Assembly: GCF_900177415.1 (NCBI RefSeq)
Contig: NZ_FXAF01000006.1
Location: forward strand, 706,001 to 770,000
Direction of reading: 5' to 3'
Length of the DNA stretch: 64,000 nucleotides
DNA from: Xaviernesmea oryzae
GTDB lineage: Bacteria; Pseudomonadota; Alphaproteobacteria; Rhizobiales; Rhizobiaceae
Shown here piece by piece: positions 54,082 to 62,451 of the stretch (its first letter is position 1; every line of letters starts with the position of its first letter). Below the pieces are notes generated by a model. It was not told the DNA's origin and searched no databases. It worked only from the letters and a program-made list of their open reading frames with translations. The translations under genes were made by a program, and so were the position numbers.

Positions 54082-54510
54082 ATGACAGACCTTTCCAAAA
54101 CCCTGGAGGAGCTGTGTGCGGAAAAGGGCATGCGAATGACGGACCAGCGCCGCGTGATCGCCCGCATCCTGCAGGACTCCGACGACCATCCGGATGTCGA
54201 GGAGCTCTACCGGCGTTCCTCGAAGGTCGATCCGCGCATCTCGATCTCCACCGTCTACCGCACCGTGAAACTGTTCGAGGATGAGGGAATCATCGAACGG
54301 CACGATTTCCGCGACGGCCGCTCCCGCTATGAGACCGTGCCGGAAGAACATCACGACCACATGATCGATCTCAATACCGGCAATGTCATCGAGTTCCGCT
54401 CGGCGGAGATCGAGGCGCTGCAGGAGCGTATCGCCCGCGAGCACGGCTTCCGTCTCGTCGGCCACCGGCTGGAGCTTTACGGCATCCCGCTGGATAAGGA
54501 CGATAAGTGA
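54082..54510 (+). CDS. fur: Fur-family regulator (Fur/Mur type)
   Basis: Metal-responsive repressor, 142 residues: winged helix (about 1-85, RMTDQRRVIARILQDSDDHP, STVYRTVKLFEDEGII) and dimerisation domain with metal ligands in VPEEHHDHMIDLNTGNVIEF. The CxxC structural-zinc pairs of E. coli Fur are absent; HDHMIDLNTG replaces HDHLICLDCG. In rhizobia this Fur homologue usually acts as the manganese regulator Mur, iron being handled by RirA and Irr. Its stop overlaps the GTG of the acyltransferase gene (GTGA), coupling the two. Confidence 0.9.
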   Translation: MTDLSKTLEELCAEKGMRMTDQRRVIARILQDSDDHPDVEELYRRSSKVDPRISISTVYRTVKLFEDEGIIERHDFRDGRSRYETVPEEHHDHMIDLNTGNVIEFRSAEIEALQERIAREHGFRLVGHRLELYGIPLDKDDK

Positions 54511-55310
54511 TCACCTGGGTTCGGATCGGCATCGTCGTCCTCGTCCTTCTCGCGGTCACGCTGATCATCCTGCCGTTCCAGCTGATCGGTCTTGCCTTCG
54601 ATCTGAAGATCCGCCGCTATCTTCCGCGCTACTGGCACCGGACGGCCTGCTTCCTGCTCGGCATCCGCATCCATGTCCACGGAAGGATCGACCGCCGCCG
54701 GCCGCTGATGCTCGCTTCCAACCATGTCTCCTGGAAGGATATCCTGGTGCTCGGCGCGATCGCCGACGTCGTCTTCATCGCCAAGATGGAAGTGGCGGAA
54801 TGGCCGATCTTCGGCACGCTCGCCAAGCTGCAGAAGAGCATTTTCGTCATCCGCGAACAGAAGCGCCGCACCGGCGAGCAGGTGAACGAGATCGCCGAAC
54901 GCATGTCGGCGGGCGAGATCGTCGTGCTCTTCCCCGAGGGAACGACATCCGACGGCAACCGGCTTCTCGAAGTGAAGTCCTCGCTTTTCGGCGCGGCCGC
55001 CGCCGCCGTCCCGCATACGAAGGAGGGCGTGGTCCACGTTCAGCCGGTGGCGATCGCCTATACCCGCGTCCACGGCATGGCCATGGGCCGCTATCACCGG
55101 CCGATCGCCGCCTGGCCGGGCGATATCGAGCTCGGCCCACATCTGCTCGGCATCCTGAAGGAAGGCGCGATCGACGTGGACGTGGCTTTCGGCGAAACGG
55201 TCGATTTCCGCGCCGGCGACAACCGCAAGCATCTGAGCCAGGCCGTGACGAGCCGGATGCGCCGCATGCTGGTGAAGCACCTGCGCGGCAGGGATTATGA
55301 GACGCTTTAA
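54507..55310 (+). CDS. olsA: Lyso-ornithine lipid O-acyltransferase (PlsC family)
   Basis: A 267-residue PlsC-type acyltransferase at the inner membrane, with an N-terminal hydrophobic segment (about 5-30), the HX4D catalytic motif SNHVSWKDI (His about 74) and FPEGTTSDG. The position between fur and miaB is that of olsA in Sinorhizobium, where it acylates lyso-ornithine lipid made by OlsB; a role as 1-acylglycerol-3-phosphate acyltransferase is the alternative. GTG start overlaps the fur stop. olsB, with a candidate PhoB box, is 17 kb to the left. Confidence 0.82.
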   Translation: MITWVRIGIVVLVLLAVTLIILPFQLIGLAFDLKIRRYLPRYWHRTACFLLGIRIHVHGRIDRRRPLMLASNHVSWKDILVLGAIADVVFIAKMEVAEWPIFGTLAKLQKSIFVIREQKRRTGEQVNEIAERMSAGEIVVLFPEGTTSDGNRLLEVKSSLFGAAAAAVPHTKEGVVHVQPVAIAYTRVHGMAMGRYHRPIAAWPGDIELGPHLLGILKEGAIDVDVAFGETVDFRAGDNRKHLSQAVTSRMRRMLVKHLRGRDYETL

Positions 55311-55333
55311 TCACTGAGGTCCGGCCGATCCGG

Positions 55334-55505
55334 CCCCCCTCTGCCCTGCCGGGCATCTCCCCCACGGGTGGGGAGATTGGATCGGCGCATCTCTTTCCTC
55401 AAACAACAATCGTTGCCAAGCAGCATGAGGTCCGCTTGGTGGGAAAGCCATGCCGCTTGTGATCTCCCCACCTGTGGGGGAGATGCCCGGCAGGGCAGAG
55501 GGGGG
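55334..55505. repeat. 172-base inverted-repeat (MITE-like) element, copy 3
   Basis: Same family as at 46972 and 49558 but reversed: the conserved GATCACAAGCGGCATGGC block is at the right, as its complement. Terminal inversion extends outward into the flanks (CCGATCCGG / CCGGATCGG). It sits between olsA and miaB, without coding capacity. Confidence 0.8.
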
Positions 55506-55576
55506 CCGGATCGGCACAACGCTTCCGCAAACCACACTAAATCACGAAACGCTTCATTTCCCGGCTTTCTTGCGGT

Positions 55577-57025
55577 ATGGAAGCGCCCATGAACGAACAC
55601 GTCTCCTTTTCCGTCGCTGCCGCCTCCGGGGCCGAAGAGCCTGTCTGGGGCCTGAACAGCCGCCCCAATACGCGCAAGGTCTTCATCAAGACCTACGGCT
55701 GCCAGATGAACGTCTACGACTCGACCCGCATGAGCGATGCGCTGGCGGGCGATGGTTACGTCACGACGGAAGACATGGGCGAGGCGGACCTCATCCTCCT
55801 CAACACCTGCCATATCCGCGAGAAGGCGGCGGACAAGGTCTATTCGGCGCTCGGCCGCCTGCGCGAGATGAAGAAGGACCGTGCCGCCGAAGGCAAGGAA
55901 CTGATGATCGGCGTCACCGGCTGCGTCGCCCAGGCGGAAGGGGAGGAAATCCTCCGCCGTTCCCCAGCCGTCGACGTGGTGATCGGACCGCAGACCTATC
56001 ACCGCCTGCCGGAAGCGCTGAAGCGCGCCCGCGCCGGGACCCGCGTGGTCGATACGGAATATGCCGTCGAGGACAAGTTCGAGCACCTGCCGGCGACCGA
56101 AAAGGCGAAGATCCGCTCCCGCGGCGTCACGTCCTTCCTCACCGTGCAGGAAGGCTGCGACAAGTTCTGCACCTTCTGCGTCGTGCCCTATACCCGGGGC
56201 TCGGAGGTCTCCCGTCCCGTCCGCCAGATCATCGACGAGGCCGAGCGGCTGGTCGAAGGCGGCGTGCGCGAGATCACGCTGCTCGGCCAGAACGTCAATG
56301 CCTGGCGATCGGCCGGCCCGGACGGCGGCGCATGGGGCCTCGGCGACCTCTTGTACCGGCTGGCCGAAATTCCGGGCCTCGCCCGGCTGCGCTACACGAC
56401 CAGCCATCCGCGCGACATGGACGAGAGGCTGATCGCGGCGCATCGCGACCTGCGTGCCCTGATGCCCTATCTGCATCTGCCGGTGCAGGCGGGGTCCGAT
56501 CGCATCCTGAAAGCCATGAACCGCCGTCACACGACCGCCGAATATCTCCGCCTCGTCGAGCGCATCCGGGCCGCCCGGCCGGACATCGCCATGTCGGGCG
56601 ATTTCATCGTCGGCTTCCCGGGAGAGACCGACAGGGATTTCGAGGACACGCTCCGCATCGTCGAGGAAGTGAACTACGCGCAGGCCTTCTCCTTCAAATA
56701 TTCCACCCGCCCCGGAACGCCGGGTGCGGAGCTTTCCGACCAGGTGCCGGAAGAGGTGAAGGCCGAGCGGCTCGAAAGATTGCAGGCGCTGCTCTTGAAA
56801 CAGCAGGCGGAGTTCTCCAAATCCTGCATTGGGAAGGTCATCGAGCTGTTGCTGGAAAAGCCCGGCCGCATGCCGGGTCAGGTGATCGGGCGCTCGCCTT
56901 GGCTGCAGTCTGTGAATGTTGATGCAAAAGCATCGCAAATCGGTGACATTATCCAAGTACGAATCATCGGAACCGGCCCGAACAGCTTGTTTGCCGAACC
57001 GGCAGGAAGTTTAATAGGGGCCTAG
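55577..57025 (+). CDS. miaB: tRNA-2-methylthio-N6-dimethylallyladenosine synthase
   Basis: Radical SAM enzyme adding the methylthio group at tRNA A37. 482 residues: UPF0004 domain with Cys in [12 protein letters not shown] (Cys42), LNTCHIRE and VTGCVAQ; radical SAM motif CDKFCTFC near 194-201; TRAM domain at the C-terminus ([20 protein letters not shown]). Met5 is an alternative start. About 30 extra residues precede the conserved part. phoH follows 22 bases later, then ybeY and a CorC-type gene, an operon shared by most proteobacteria. Confidence 0.96.
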   Translation: MEAPMNEHVSFSVAAASGAEEPVWGLNSRPNTRKVFIKTYGCQMNVYDSTRMSDALAGDGYVTTEDMGEADLILLNTCHIREKAADKVYSALGRLREMKKDRAAEGKELMIGVTGCVAQAEGEEILRRSPAVDVVIGPQTYHRLPEALKRARAGTRVVDTEYAVEDKFEHLPATEKAKIRSRGVTSFLTVQEGCDKFCTFCVVPYTRGSEVSRPVRQIIDEAERLVEGGVREITLLGQNVNAWRSAGPDGGAWGLGDLLYRLAEIPGLARLRYTTSHPRDMDERLIAAHRDLRALMPYLHLPVQAGSDRILKAMNRRHTTAEYLRLVERIRAARPDIAMSGDFIVGFPGETDRDFEDTLRIVEEVNYAQAFSFKYSTRPGTPGAELSDQVPEEVKAERLERLQALLLKQQAEFSKSCIGKVIELLLEKPGRMPGQVIGRSPWLQSVNVDAKASQIGDIIQVRIIGTGPNSLFAEPAGSLIGA

Positions 57026-57047
57026 ACTTGCTGAGGAGCTAGCCTGC

Positions 57048-58103
57048 TTGAACGGACGTGAATTGGTTTCTTCATCTGCGCGCCAACCCCGATCCGCCGC
57101 GACCGACGCCAATCACTTCGTCCTGACGTTCGAGAACAACAGGTTCGCAAGCGAGCTCTTCGGTCAGTTCGACCAGAACCTGAAGCTGCTGGAAGAGCGG
57201 CTTCACATCGATGCGCGGCCGCGCGGCAATTCGGTCGCGATCTCCGGCGACGTGACGGCCACCAACCAGGCGCGCCGGGCGCTGGATTTCCTCTATGAGC
57301 GGCTTCAGAAAGGCGGTTCGGTCGAAACGTCCGACGTCGAAGGCGCGATCCGCATGGCCCAGGCGGCGGACGATCAGCTCACTCTCCCCACCCTGGAGCG
57401 CAAAGCAAAGCTTTCGATGGCGCAGATTTCCACCCGCAAGAAGACGATCGCGGCCCGCACGCCGACCCAGGATGCCTATATCCGCGCGCTGGAACGGTCC
57501 GAGCTGGTCTTCGGCGTCGGCCCGGCCGGTACCGGCAAGACCTATCTCGCCGTCGCCCATGCCGCCCAGCTCCTGGAGCGCGGCGCCGTCGACCGCATCA
57601 TCCTGTCGCGTCCCGCAGTCGAAGCCGGCGAGCGGCTGGGCTTCCTGCCGGGCGACATGAAGGAGAAGGTCGATCCCTATCTTCGGCCGCTCTATGACGC
57701 TCTCTACGACATGATCCCGGGCGACAAGGTGGAGCGGGCGATCACCGCCGGCGTCATCGAGATCGCGCCGCTGGCCTTCATGCGCGGCCGGACGCTCGCG
57801 AATGCCGCCGTCATCCTCGACGAGGCGCAGAACACCACGTCGATGCAGATGAAGATGTTCCTGACCCGTCTCGGCGAGAATGCGCGGATGATCGTCACCG
57901 GCGATCCGAGCCAGGTGGACCTGCCGCGCGGCGTCAAGTCCGGCCTGGTCGAGGCGCTGCAGGTCCTGAAGGGCGTCGAGGGTATTTCGGTGGTCCGCTT
58001 CAAGGACACGGACGTCATGCGCCACCCGCTGGTCGGCCGCATCGTCCAGGCCTATGACGCGCAATATGCCGTCCATGAGGAAAGCGAGGACCCCGACCGC
58101 TGA
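57048..58103 (+). CDS. phoH: PhoH-like ATPase
   Basis: P-loop protein with RNA helicase/ATPase-like domain, 351 residues: Walker A GVGPAGTGKTYLAVA near 160-174, SRPAVEAGERLGFLPGD, and Walker B AVILDEAQNTT with MIVTGDPSQVD. Start is a TTG with GAGGAG about ten bases upstream. It is in the miaB-phoH-ybeY-corC-lnt operon; the PhoH-YbeY linkage suggests a role in rRNA or RNA metabolism, but its reaction is not established. Confidence 0.92.
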   Translation: MNGRELVSSSARQPRSAATDANHFVLTFENNRFASELFGQFDQNLKLLEERLHIDARPRGNSVAISGDVTATNQARRALDFLYERLQKGGSVETSDVEGAIRMAQAADDQLTLPTLERKAKLSMAQISTRKKTIAARTPTQDAYIRALERSELVFGVGPAGTGKTYLAVAHAAQLLERGAVDRIILSRPAVEAGERLGFLPGDMKEKVDPYLRPLYDALYDMIPGDKVERAITAGVIEIAPLAFMRGRTLANAAVILDEAQNTTSMQMKMFLTRLGENARMIVTGDPSQVDLPRGVKSGLVEALQVLKGVEGISVVRFKDTDVMRHPLVGRIVQAYDAQYAVHEESEDPDR

Positions 58104-58121
58104 AGGCCGGGACCGAAGCTC

Positions 58122-58631
58122 ATGTCCAAACTCGACATACAGATCACCGTGGAAAACGAGGGCTGGCCCGATGAGGCCGCCCTTCTTCTGCTGAGCGAAA
58201 GGACATTGGGCACGGCGGCGGACCTTTTGGCGGACGAGGAAGGACAGCCTTTCCCGCAGACGGCCGCGGAACTGTCGCTGGTCTTCACCGACGATGCCTC
58301 GATCCAGGAGATCAACGCCGAATGGCGCGGCAAGGACAAGCCGACCAACGTGCTCTCCTTTCCCGCCTTTCCGCTCGAACCGGGCAAGATGCCGGGCCCT
58401 ATGCTCGGCGATATCGTCGTTGCCCGCGAGACCGTCGAGCGCGAGGCGGTTGATCTCGACAAGAGTTTCGAGGATCATCTGACCCATCTGCTCGTCCACG
58501 GTTTCCTGCATTTGTTCGGCTACGACCACATGGAAACCGGCGAGGCGGAAAAAATGGAAGCGCTGGAGACTCGCATTTTGGCGATACTCGGCCTATCTGA
58601 CCCCTATGCGGGACAGGACCCGATAGTATAG
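58122..58631 (+). CDS. ybeY: Endoribonuclease YbeY
   Basis: Zinc-dependent enzyme of 16S rRNA 3'-end maturation and ribosome quality control. 169 residues; the H3-type motif [16 protein letters not shown] contains the three zinc histidines. [18 protein letters not shown] is the usual central segment. It begins 18 bases after phoH and ends 10 bases before the CorC-type gene, all in one operon. In Sinorhizobium YbeY (SMc01113) was linked to sRNA-dependent regulation, as I recall. Confidence 0.95.
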   Translation: MSKLDIQITVENEGWPDEAALLLLSERTLGTAADLLADEEGQPFPQTAAELSLVFTDDASIQEINAEWRGKDKPTNVLSFPAFPLEPGKMPGPMLGDIVVARETVEREAVDLDKSFEDHLTHLLVHGFLHLFGYDHMETGEAEKMEALETRILAILGLSDPYAGQDPIV

Positions 58632-58641
58632 TATTGGAACC

Positions 58642-59820
58642 ATGAACGATTTATCGAGCAATGTTGCCCGAGAGGGCAAGGACGCCGACTCCACGTCCTC
58701 GGAAGAGGGCAGTAGTCCGTCAAGAGCCGAAACCCCAAGTAGACAAAGCTCTTTCTGGTCGCGCGCCTTGAGGCTGCTCCGCCCGTCCCAGGGCGAGAAG
58801 CTCCGCGAGGATCTCGCCGACGCGCTGATGACCGACGCCAATGTCAGCAGCGCCTTTTCGCCCGAAGAGCGGGCGATGCTGCACAATATCCTGCGTTTCC
58901 GCGAGGTCCGCGTCGAGGACCTCATGGTGCCGCGCGCCGATATCGAGGCGGTCGACATGACCATGACCATCGGCGAGCTGCTCATCCATTTCGAGGAGAC
59001 GGGCCGCTCCCGCATGCCGGTCTACTCGGACACGCTCGACGATCCGCGCGGCATGGTGCATATCCGCGACCTGCTCTCCTATCTCGCCAAGCAGGCGCGC
59101 AACAAGCGCCGGACGAGCGCAAGGGCCGTGCCGTCGCAGCCGATGCCGCTTGCCGGCGACAAGCCGGAAAAGGCGGAAAAGGCCGTCCGCACGCCGCGGC
59201 CCGCCTTCGATCTCGGCCGGGTCGACCTCGAACAGACGGTCGCGGAAGCCGGGCTGATCCGAAAGATCCTGTTCGTGCCGCCCTCGATGCTTGCCTCCGA
59301 CCTGCTGCAGAGCATGCAGGCGGCGCGCACCCAGCTTGCCCTCGTCATCGACGAATATGGCGGCACCGACGGCCTCGTCACCCATGAGGACATCGTGGAA
59401 ATGGTGATCGGCGATGTCGAGGACGAGCACGACGACGAGGAAGTCATGTTCTCCCGCGCCGGCGAGGATGTCTTCATTGCCGATGCCCGCATCGAGCTGG
59501 AAGAGATCGCCGAGGCGATCGGCCCGGATTTCGACATCAAGGATCGGCTCGAGGATGTCGACACGCTCGGCGGCTTGATCTTCTCCGCTCTCGGCCGCAT
59601 TCCCGTGCGCGGCGAGGTGGTGCAGGCGGTGCCCGGCTTCGAATTCCAGATTCTGGATGCCGACCCCCGCCGCATCAAGCGCGTGCGCATCATGCGCAAG
59701 CGGATGCTCGCCCGCCGCCGCCAGAAGGAAGGCGAGGTATTTCTCACCGACCAGACGCCGGCTGCCCTGTTGCCGCCGCCGTCCTCCAAACCGCCGGAAG
59801 GCGACCGAGCCGGCCAGTGA
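58642..59820 (+). CDS. CBS-domain transporter-associated protein, HlyC/CorC family
   Basis: A 392-residue cytoplasmic protein with two CBS domains (about 90-150 and 190-255; VEDLMVPRADIEAV, RMPVYSDTLDDPRGMVHIRD and LVIDEYGGTDGLVTHEDIVE) and a C-terminal CorC_HlyC domain (about 280-365). An insert of about 35 residues (KQARNKRRTSARAVPSQ to GRVDLE) lies between the CBS units. Family members influence Mg/Co efflux; the older hemolysin label is not a function call. Operon member between ybeY and lnt. Confidence 0.87.
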   Translation: MNDLSSNVAREGKDADSTSSEEGSSPSRAETPSRQSSFWSRALRLLRPSQGEKLREDLADALMTDANVSSAFSPEERAMLHNILRFREVRVEDLMVPRADIEAVDMTMTIGELLIHFEETGRSRMPVYSDTLDDPRGMVHIRDLLSYLAKQARNKRRTSARAVPSQPMPLAGDKPEKAEKAVRTPRPAFDLGRVDLEQTVAEAGLIRKILFVPPSMLASDLLQSMQAARTQLALVIDEYGGTDGLVTHEDIVEMVIGDVEDEHDDEEVMFSRAGEDVFIADARIELEEIAEAIGPDFDIKDRLEDVDTLGGLIFSALGRIPVRGEVVQAVPGFEFQILDADPRRIKRVRIMRKRMLARRRQKEGEVFLTDQTPAALLPPPSSKPPEGDRAGQ

Positions 59821-59851
59821 TTTCGATTTGCCTCTCACCCTGGCCTGACCG

Positions 59852-59990
59852 GGGTTGAGCCACCCGTCTCAACCCGTCCCGAGACCTCCGCAGGCGGGGC
59901 GAGGGGACTGGAGCTTGCGGCTTGCGTCCTTCTCCCCGTTTGACGGGGAGAAGGTGGCGGCAGCCGGATGAGGGGCAGGCTCTGCCCCCT
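59852..59990. repeat. Mosaic repeat units between the CorC-type gene and lnt
   Basis: GGGTTGAGCCACCCGTCTCAACCC (near 59855-59878) forms a dyad; CCTTCTCCCCGTTTGACGGGGAGAAGG (59929-59955) is a hairpin followed by CCGGATGAGGGGCAG, as in the other mosaic units. No gene is seen in the 266-base gap. Confidence 0.6.
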
Positions 59991-60086
59991 GTCATGCTTC
60001 CAAACCCCGGTGCTTTTTCACCTCACGACAAGCCCGTCGTTTTTTGGAAGACTGCGGCGGCTGATTCGGGGCAAAAGGGGACATCC

Positions 60087-61688
60087 ATGGAGCGGCTGGC
60101 GGGCAGGATCATGCTTCTCTGGGGCTTTCCCCGCGCTGTGATCGCGTTTCTCGCCGGCGCCGTCGGCGCGCTGGCCCTGCCGCCCTTCGGTTTCTTCGCG
60201 GCATTTTTCATTTCTTTCACGCTGCTCGTCTGGCTGATGGACGGGTCGACCGGCAATCCGGACGGCGGCATCTGGGCGCGGTTCCGTTCCGCTTTCTGGC
60301 TCGGCTGGGTCTTCGGCTTCGGCTATTTCGTGGCGGGCCTCTGGTGGCTCGGCAACGCGCTCCTGGTGGAGGCCGACGAGTTCGCCTGGGCGCTGCCGCT
60401 CGCGGTGCTCGGCCTGCCGGCCTATCTCGCGCTCTTCTACGGTCTGGCGACGGCGCTCGCCCGCATCCTCTGGTCGGACGGTTTCGGGCGGATCGCGGCG
60501 CTCGCCTTCGGCTTCGGGATCGCGGAATGGCTGCGGGGTTTCGTCGCCACCGGCTTTCCCTGGAATGCGATCGGCTACGGCGCCATGCCGATGCCGCTGA
60601 TGATGCAGTCGGCGGCGATGCTCGGCATTTTCGGCGTGACGGTGCTTTCCGTCTTCGTCTTCTCGGCCCCGGCGCTGATCGGCACGAAGAAGGGCATGCG
60701 CACCGGCCTGACGCTCGCGGCGCTGCTCTTTTGCGCCCATCTCGGCTACGGCGCCTACCGGCTCCACGCCGCCGACGCCGTTCCCGCGGCACCTGCCGAA
60801 GGTGGCACGACCGTGCGCATCGTCCAGCCGGTGATCGACCAGGCCCGCAAGCTGGACGATGCGGAACGCGCGGCGATCTTCGAGGAGCATCTGGCGCTTT
60901 CCGCCCTGCCGCCCGAAAACGGAGGCAAGCGGCCGGACATCGTCGTCTGGCCGGAGACCTCCGTGCCCTTCATCATCACGCAGAACCCGGATGCGCTGAC
61001 CCGCATCGCCGAAGTCCTGCAGGACGGCCAGGTCCTCGTCACCGGCGCGGTGCGCTCGGAGGATGCCGGCGCAGGATTTGCGCCCCGCTTCTACAATTCG
61101 ATCTATGTGATCGACAGCGAGGGCCAGATCGTCTCCGCATCCGACAAGGTGCATCTCGTCCCGTTCGGGGAATACGTTCCCTACGAGGACCTGCTGCGCA
61201 GTCTCGGCATTTCCGACGCCATCGCCATGCCGGGCGGCTTCACCGCCGCGCCGGCCCGCGCCATGCTGACCCTGCCGGGCGGCAGGACCTTCTATCCGCT
61301 GATCTGCTACGAGGCGATCTTTCCGGACGAGATCGGCGACGACGTGGAGCGGACGAGCGCGCTCCTGAACGTCACCAATGACGGCTGGTTCGGGGCGACG
61401 CCGGGTCCCTACCAGCATTTCCAGCAGGCCCGAATCCGCGCCGTCGAAAACGGCCTGCCGCTGATTCGCGGCGCGAATACGGGAATTTCCGCCGTTGTCG
61501 ACCCCTACGGAAGGCTAATAAGGGGCCTCGGCTACAATCAAAAAGGTGTGATGGACGCAACCATTGCGGGCGGCGCAGTTCCTCATTGGAGCCGGAGCAC
61601 TCGTGAAGGGTACTTCTGGTTGGTGCTGCTGTCTATGTTGTTGATTGCAGCCGTCTCGCGTGTGGGTTTTAATTTCCGGACGAATTGA
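60087..61688 (+). CDS. lnt: Apolipoprotein N-acyltransferase
   Basis: Adds the third acyl chain to lipoproteins at the inner membrane. 533 residues: six or more hydrophobic helices (1-225) then a nitrilase-like periplasmic domain with the catalytic triad Glu290 (VWPETSVP), Lys354 (SDKVHLVPFGEY) and Cys407 (PLICYEAIF), and a final helix. The ATG at 60087 follows AAAAGGGGACATCC; the longer frame is unlikely. In Sinorhizobium this gene is actA, required for acid tolerance, with the phrR regulator next to it, as here. Confidence 0.95.
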   Translation: MERLAGRIMLLWGFPRAVIAFLAGAVGALALPPFGFFAAFFISFTLLVWLMDGSTGNPDGGIWARFRSAFWLGWVFGFGYFVAGLWWLGNALLVEADEFAWALPLAVLGLPAYLALFYGLATALARILWSDGFGRIAALAFGFGIAEWLRGFVATGFPWNAIGYGAMPMPLMMQSAAMLGIFGVTVLSVFVFSAPALIGTKKGMRTGLTLAALLFCAHLGYGAYRLHAADAVPAAPAEGGTTVRIVQPVIDQARKLDDAERAAIFEEHLALSALPPENGGKRPDIVVWPETSVPFIITQNPDALTRIAEVLQDGQVLVTGAVRSEDAGAGFAPRFYNSIYVIDSEGQIVSASDKVHLVPFGEYVPYEDLLRSLGISDAIAMPGGFTAAPARAMLTLPGGRTFYPLICYEAIFPDEIGDDVERTSALLNVTNDGWFGATPGPYQHFQQARIRAVENGLPLIRGANTGISAVVDPYGRLIRGLGYNQKGVMDATIAGGAVPHWSRSTREGYFWLVLLSMLLIAAVSRVGFNFRTN

Positions 61689-61841
61689 CCGAAAACCCCT
61701 AAAATTGCATAGTGGTGTCAGCCTTTCGTCTCGACATATGCTTCAACAGGTTGAGCCAATTGTGACCAATCGCGCGAAGTGTAGCTCCACACGCAGACCG
61801 GGTTGTGAGGATTGAACAGAAAACTTCGTCAGGACATCGTT

Positions 61842-62261
61842 ATGATTGAAAACAAGAAGAAGCCGAACCCGATAGACATCCATGTCGGGAGCCGGATTCG
61901 CCTTCGCCGGACCATGCTTGGGATGAGCCAGGAGAAGCTGGGCGAAAGCCTCGGCATCACCTTCCAGCAGATTCAGAAATACGAGAAGGGCACGAACCGC
62001 GTCGGCGCAAGCCGCCTGCAGAACATTTCCAGCATTCTCAACGTACCGGTTTCCTTCTTCTTCGAAGATGCGCCGGGCGAGCAGTCGGGAAATCCGGGCG
62101 GCATGGGGGAAGCCTCGAGCTCGAACTATGTCGTCGACTTTCTCTCCTCCTCGGAGGGCCTGCAGCTCAACCGGGCTTTCGTGAAGATCTCCGATCCGAA
62201 GGTGCGCCGGCGTGTGGTCGATCTCGTCAAGGCGCTCGCGGCGGATGCCGAGGTCGAATAG
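61842..62261 (+). CDS. phrR: XRE-family helix-turn-helix regulator, PhrR-like
   Basis: A 139-residue Cro/C1-type regulator. The HTH is at about residues 14-68 (VGSRIRLRRTMLGMSQEKLG, ITFQQIQKYEKGTNRVGASR); the C-terminal half ends DPKVRRRVVDLVKALA. ATG at 61842 is preceded by AGGA; an upstream TTG (61812) adds 10 residues and is less likely. It lies between lnt (actA) and metK, the place of the acid-inducible phrR gene described in Sinorhizobium; the symbol is given on that basis. It has its own terminator. Confidence 0.78.
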   Translation: MIENKKKPNPIDIHVGSRIRLRRTMLGMSQEKLGESLGITFQQIQKYEKGTNRVGASRLQNISSILNVPVSFFFEDAPGEQSGNPGGMGEASSSNYVVDFLSSSEGLQLNRAFVKISDPKVRRRVVDLVKALAADAEVE

Positions 62262-62282
62262 GACGAAGGGAGCATTCTCCTG

Positions 62283-62307
62283 AAAGCGGCCTCAGGGCCG
62301 CTTTTTT
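62283..62307 (+). terminator. Intrinsic terminator after the XRE regulator
   Basis: AAAGCGGCC-TCAG-GGCCGCTTT (62283-62304) followed by further T residues, 22 bases after the stop codon. Confidence 0.9.
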
Positions 62308-62359
62308 ATTGCCGTCTTTTTTCTGCACCCTTCTGCCCGCAAGAAGGTTGTGATTGTAC

Positions 62360-62379
62360 ACATAAAGATATATTTATGT
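62360..62379. promoter_or_regulatory. Palindromic operator candidate upstream of metK
   Basis: ACATAAA (62360-62366), six bases GATATA, TTTATGT (62373-62379): a 20-base near-perfect palindrome 73 bases before metK. It overlaps a possible promoter (TTGTGA at 62348-62353 with TATATT at 62369-62374). The motif resembles what I recall for SahR-type control of the methionine cycle in alphaproteobacteria. No known SAM riboswitch fold was recognised. Confidence 0.5.
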
Positions 62380-62451
62380 CGTTGTGCGCTTGTTTTTGTC
62401 GACGGAAATCACTAACACAGGCGCGTTCGTTTCTTTGAGGGGAATCCCGTA

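Noticed and set aside
62308..62451. A SAM riboswitch in the metK leader
   Set aside because: No SAM-I, SAM-II or SAM/SAH-type conserved core was recognised by eye; the obvious structure is a short palindrome at the promoter. A covariance-model scan would settle this.
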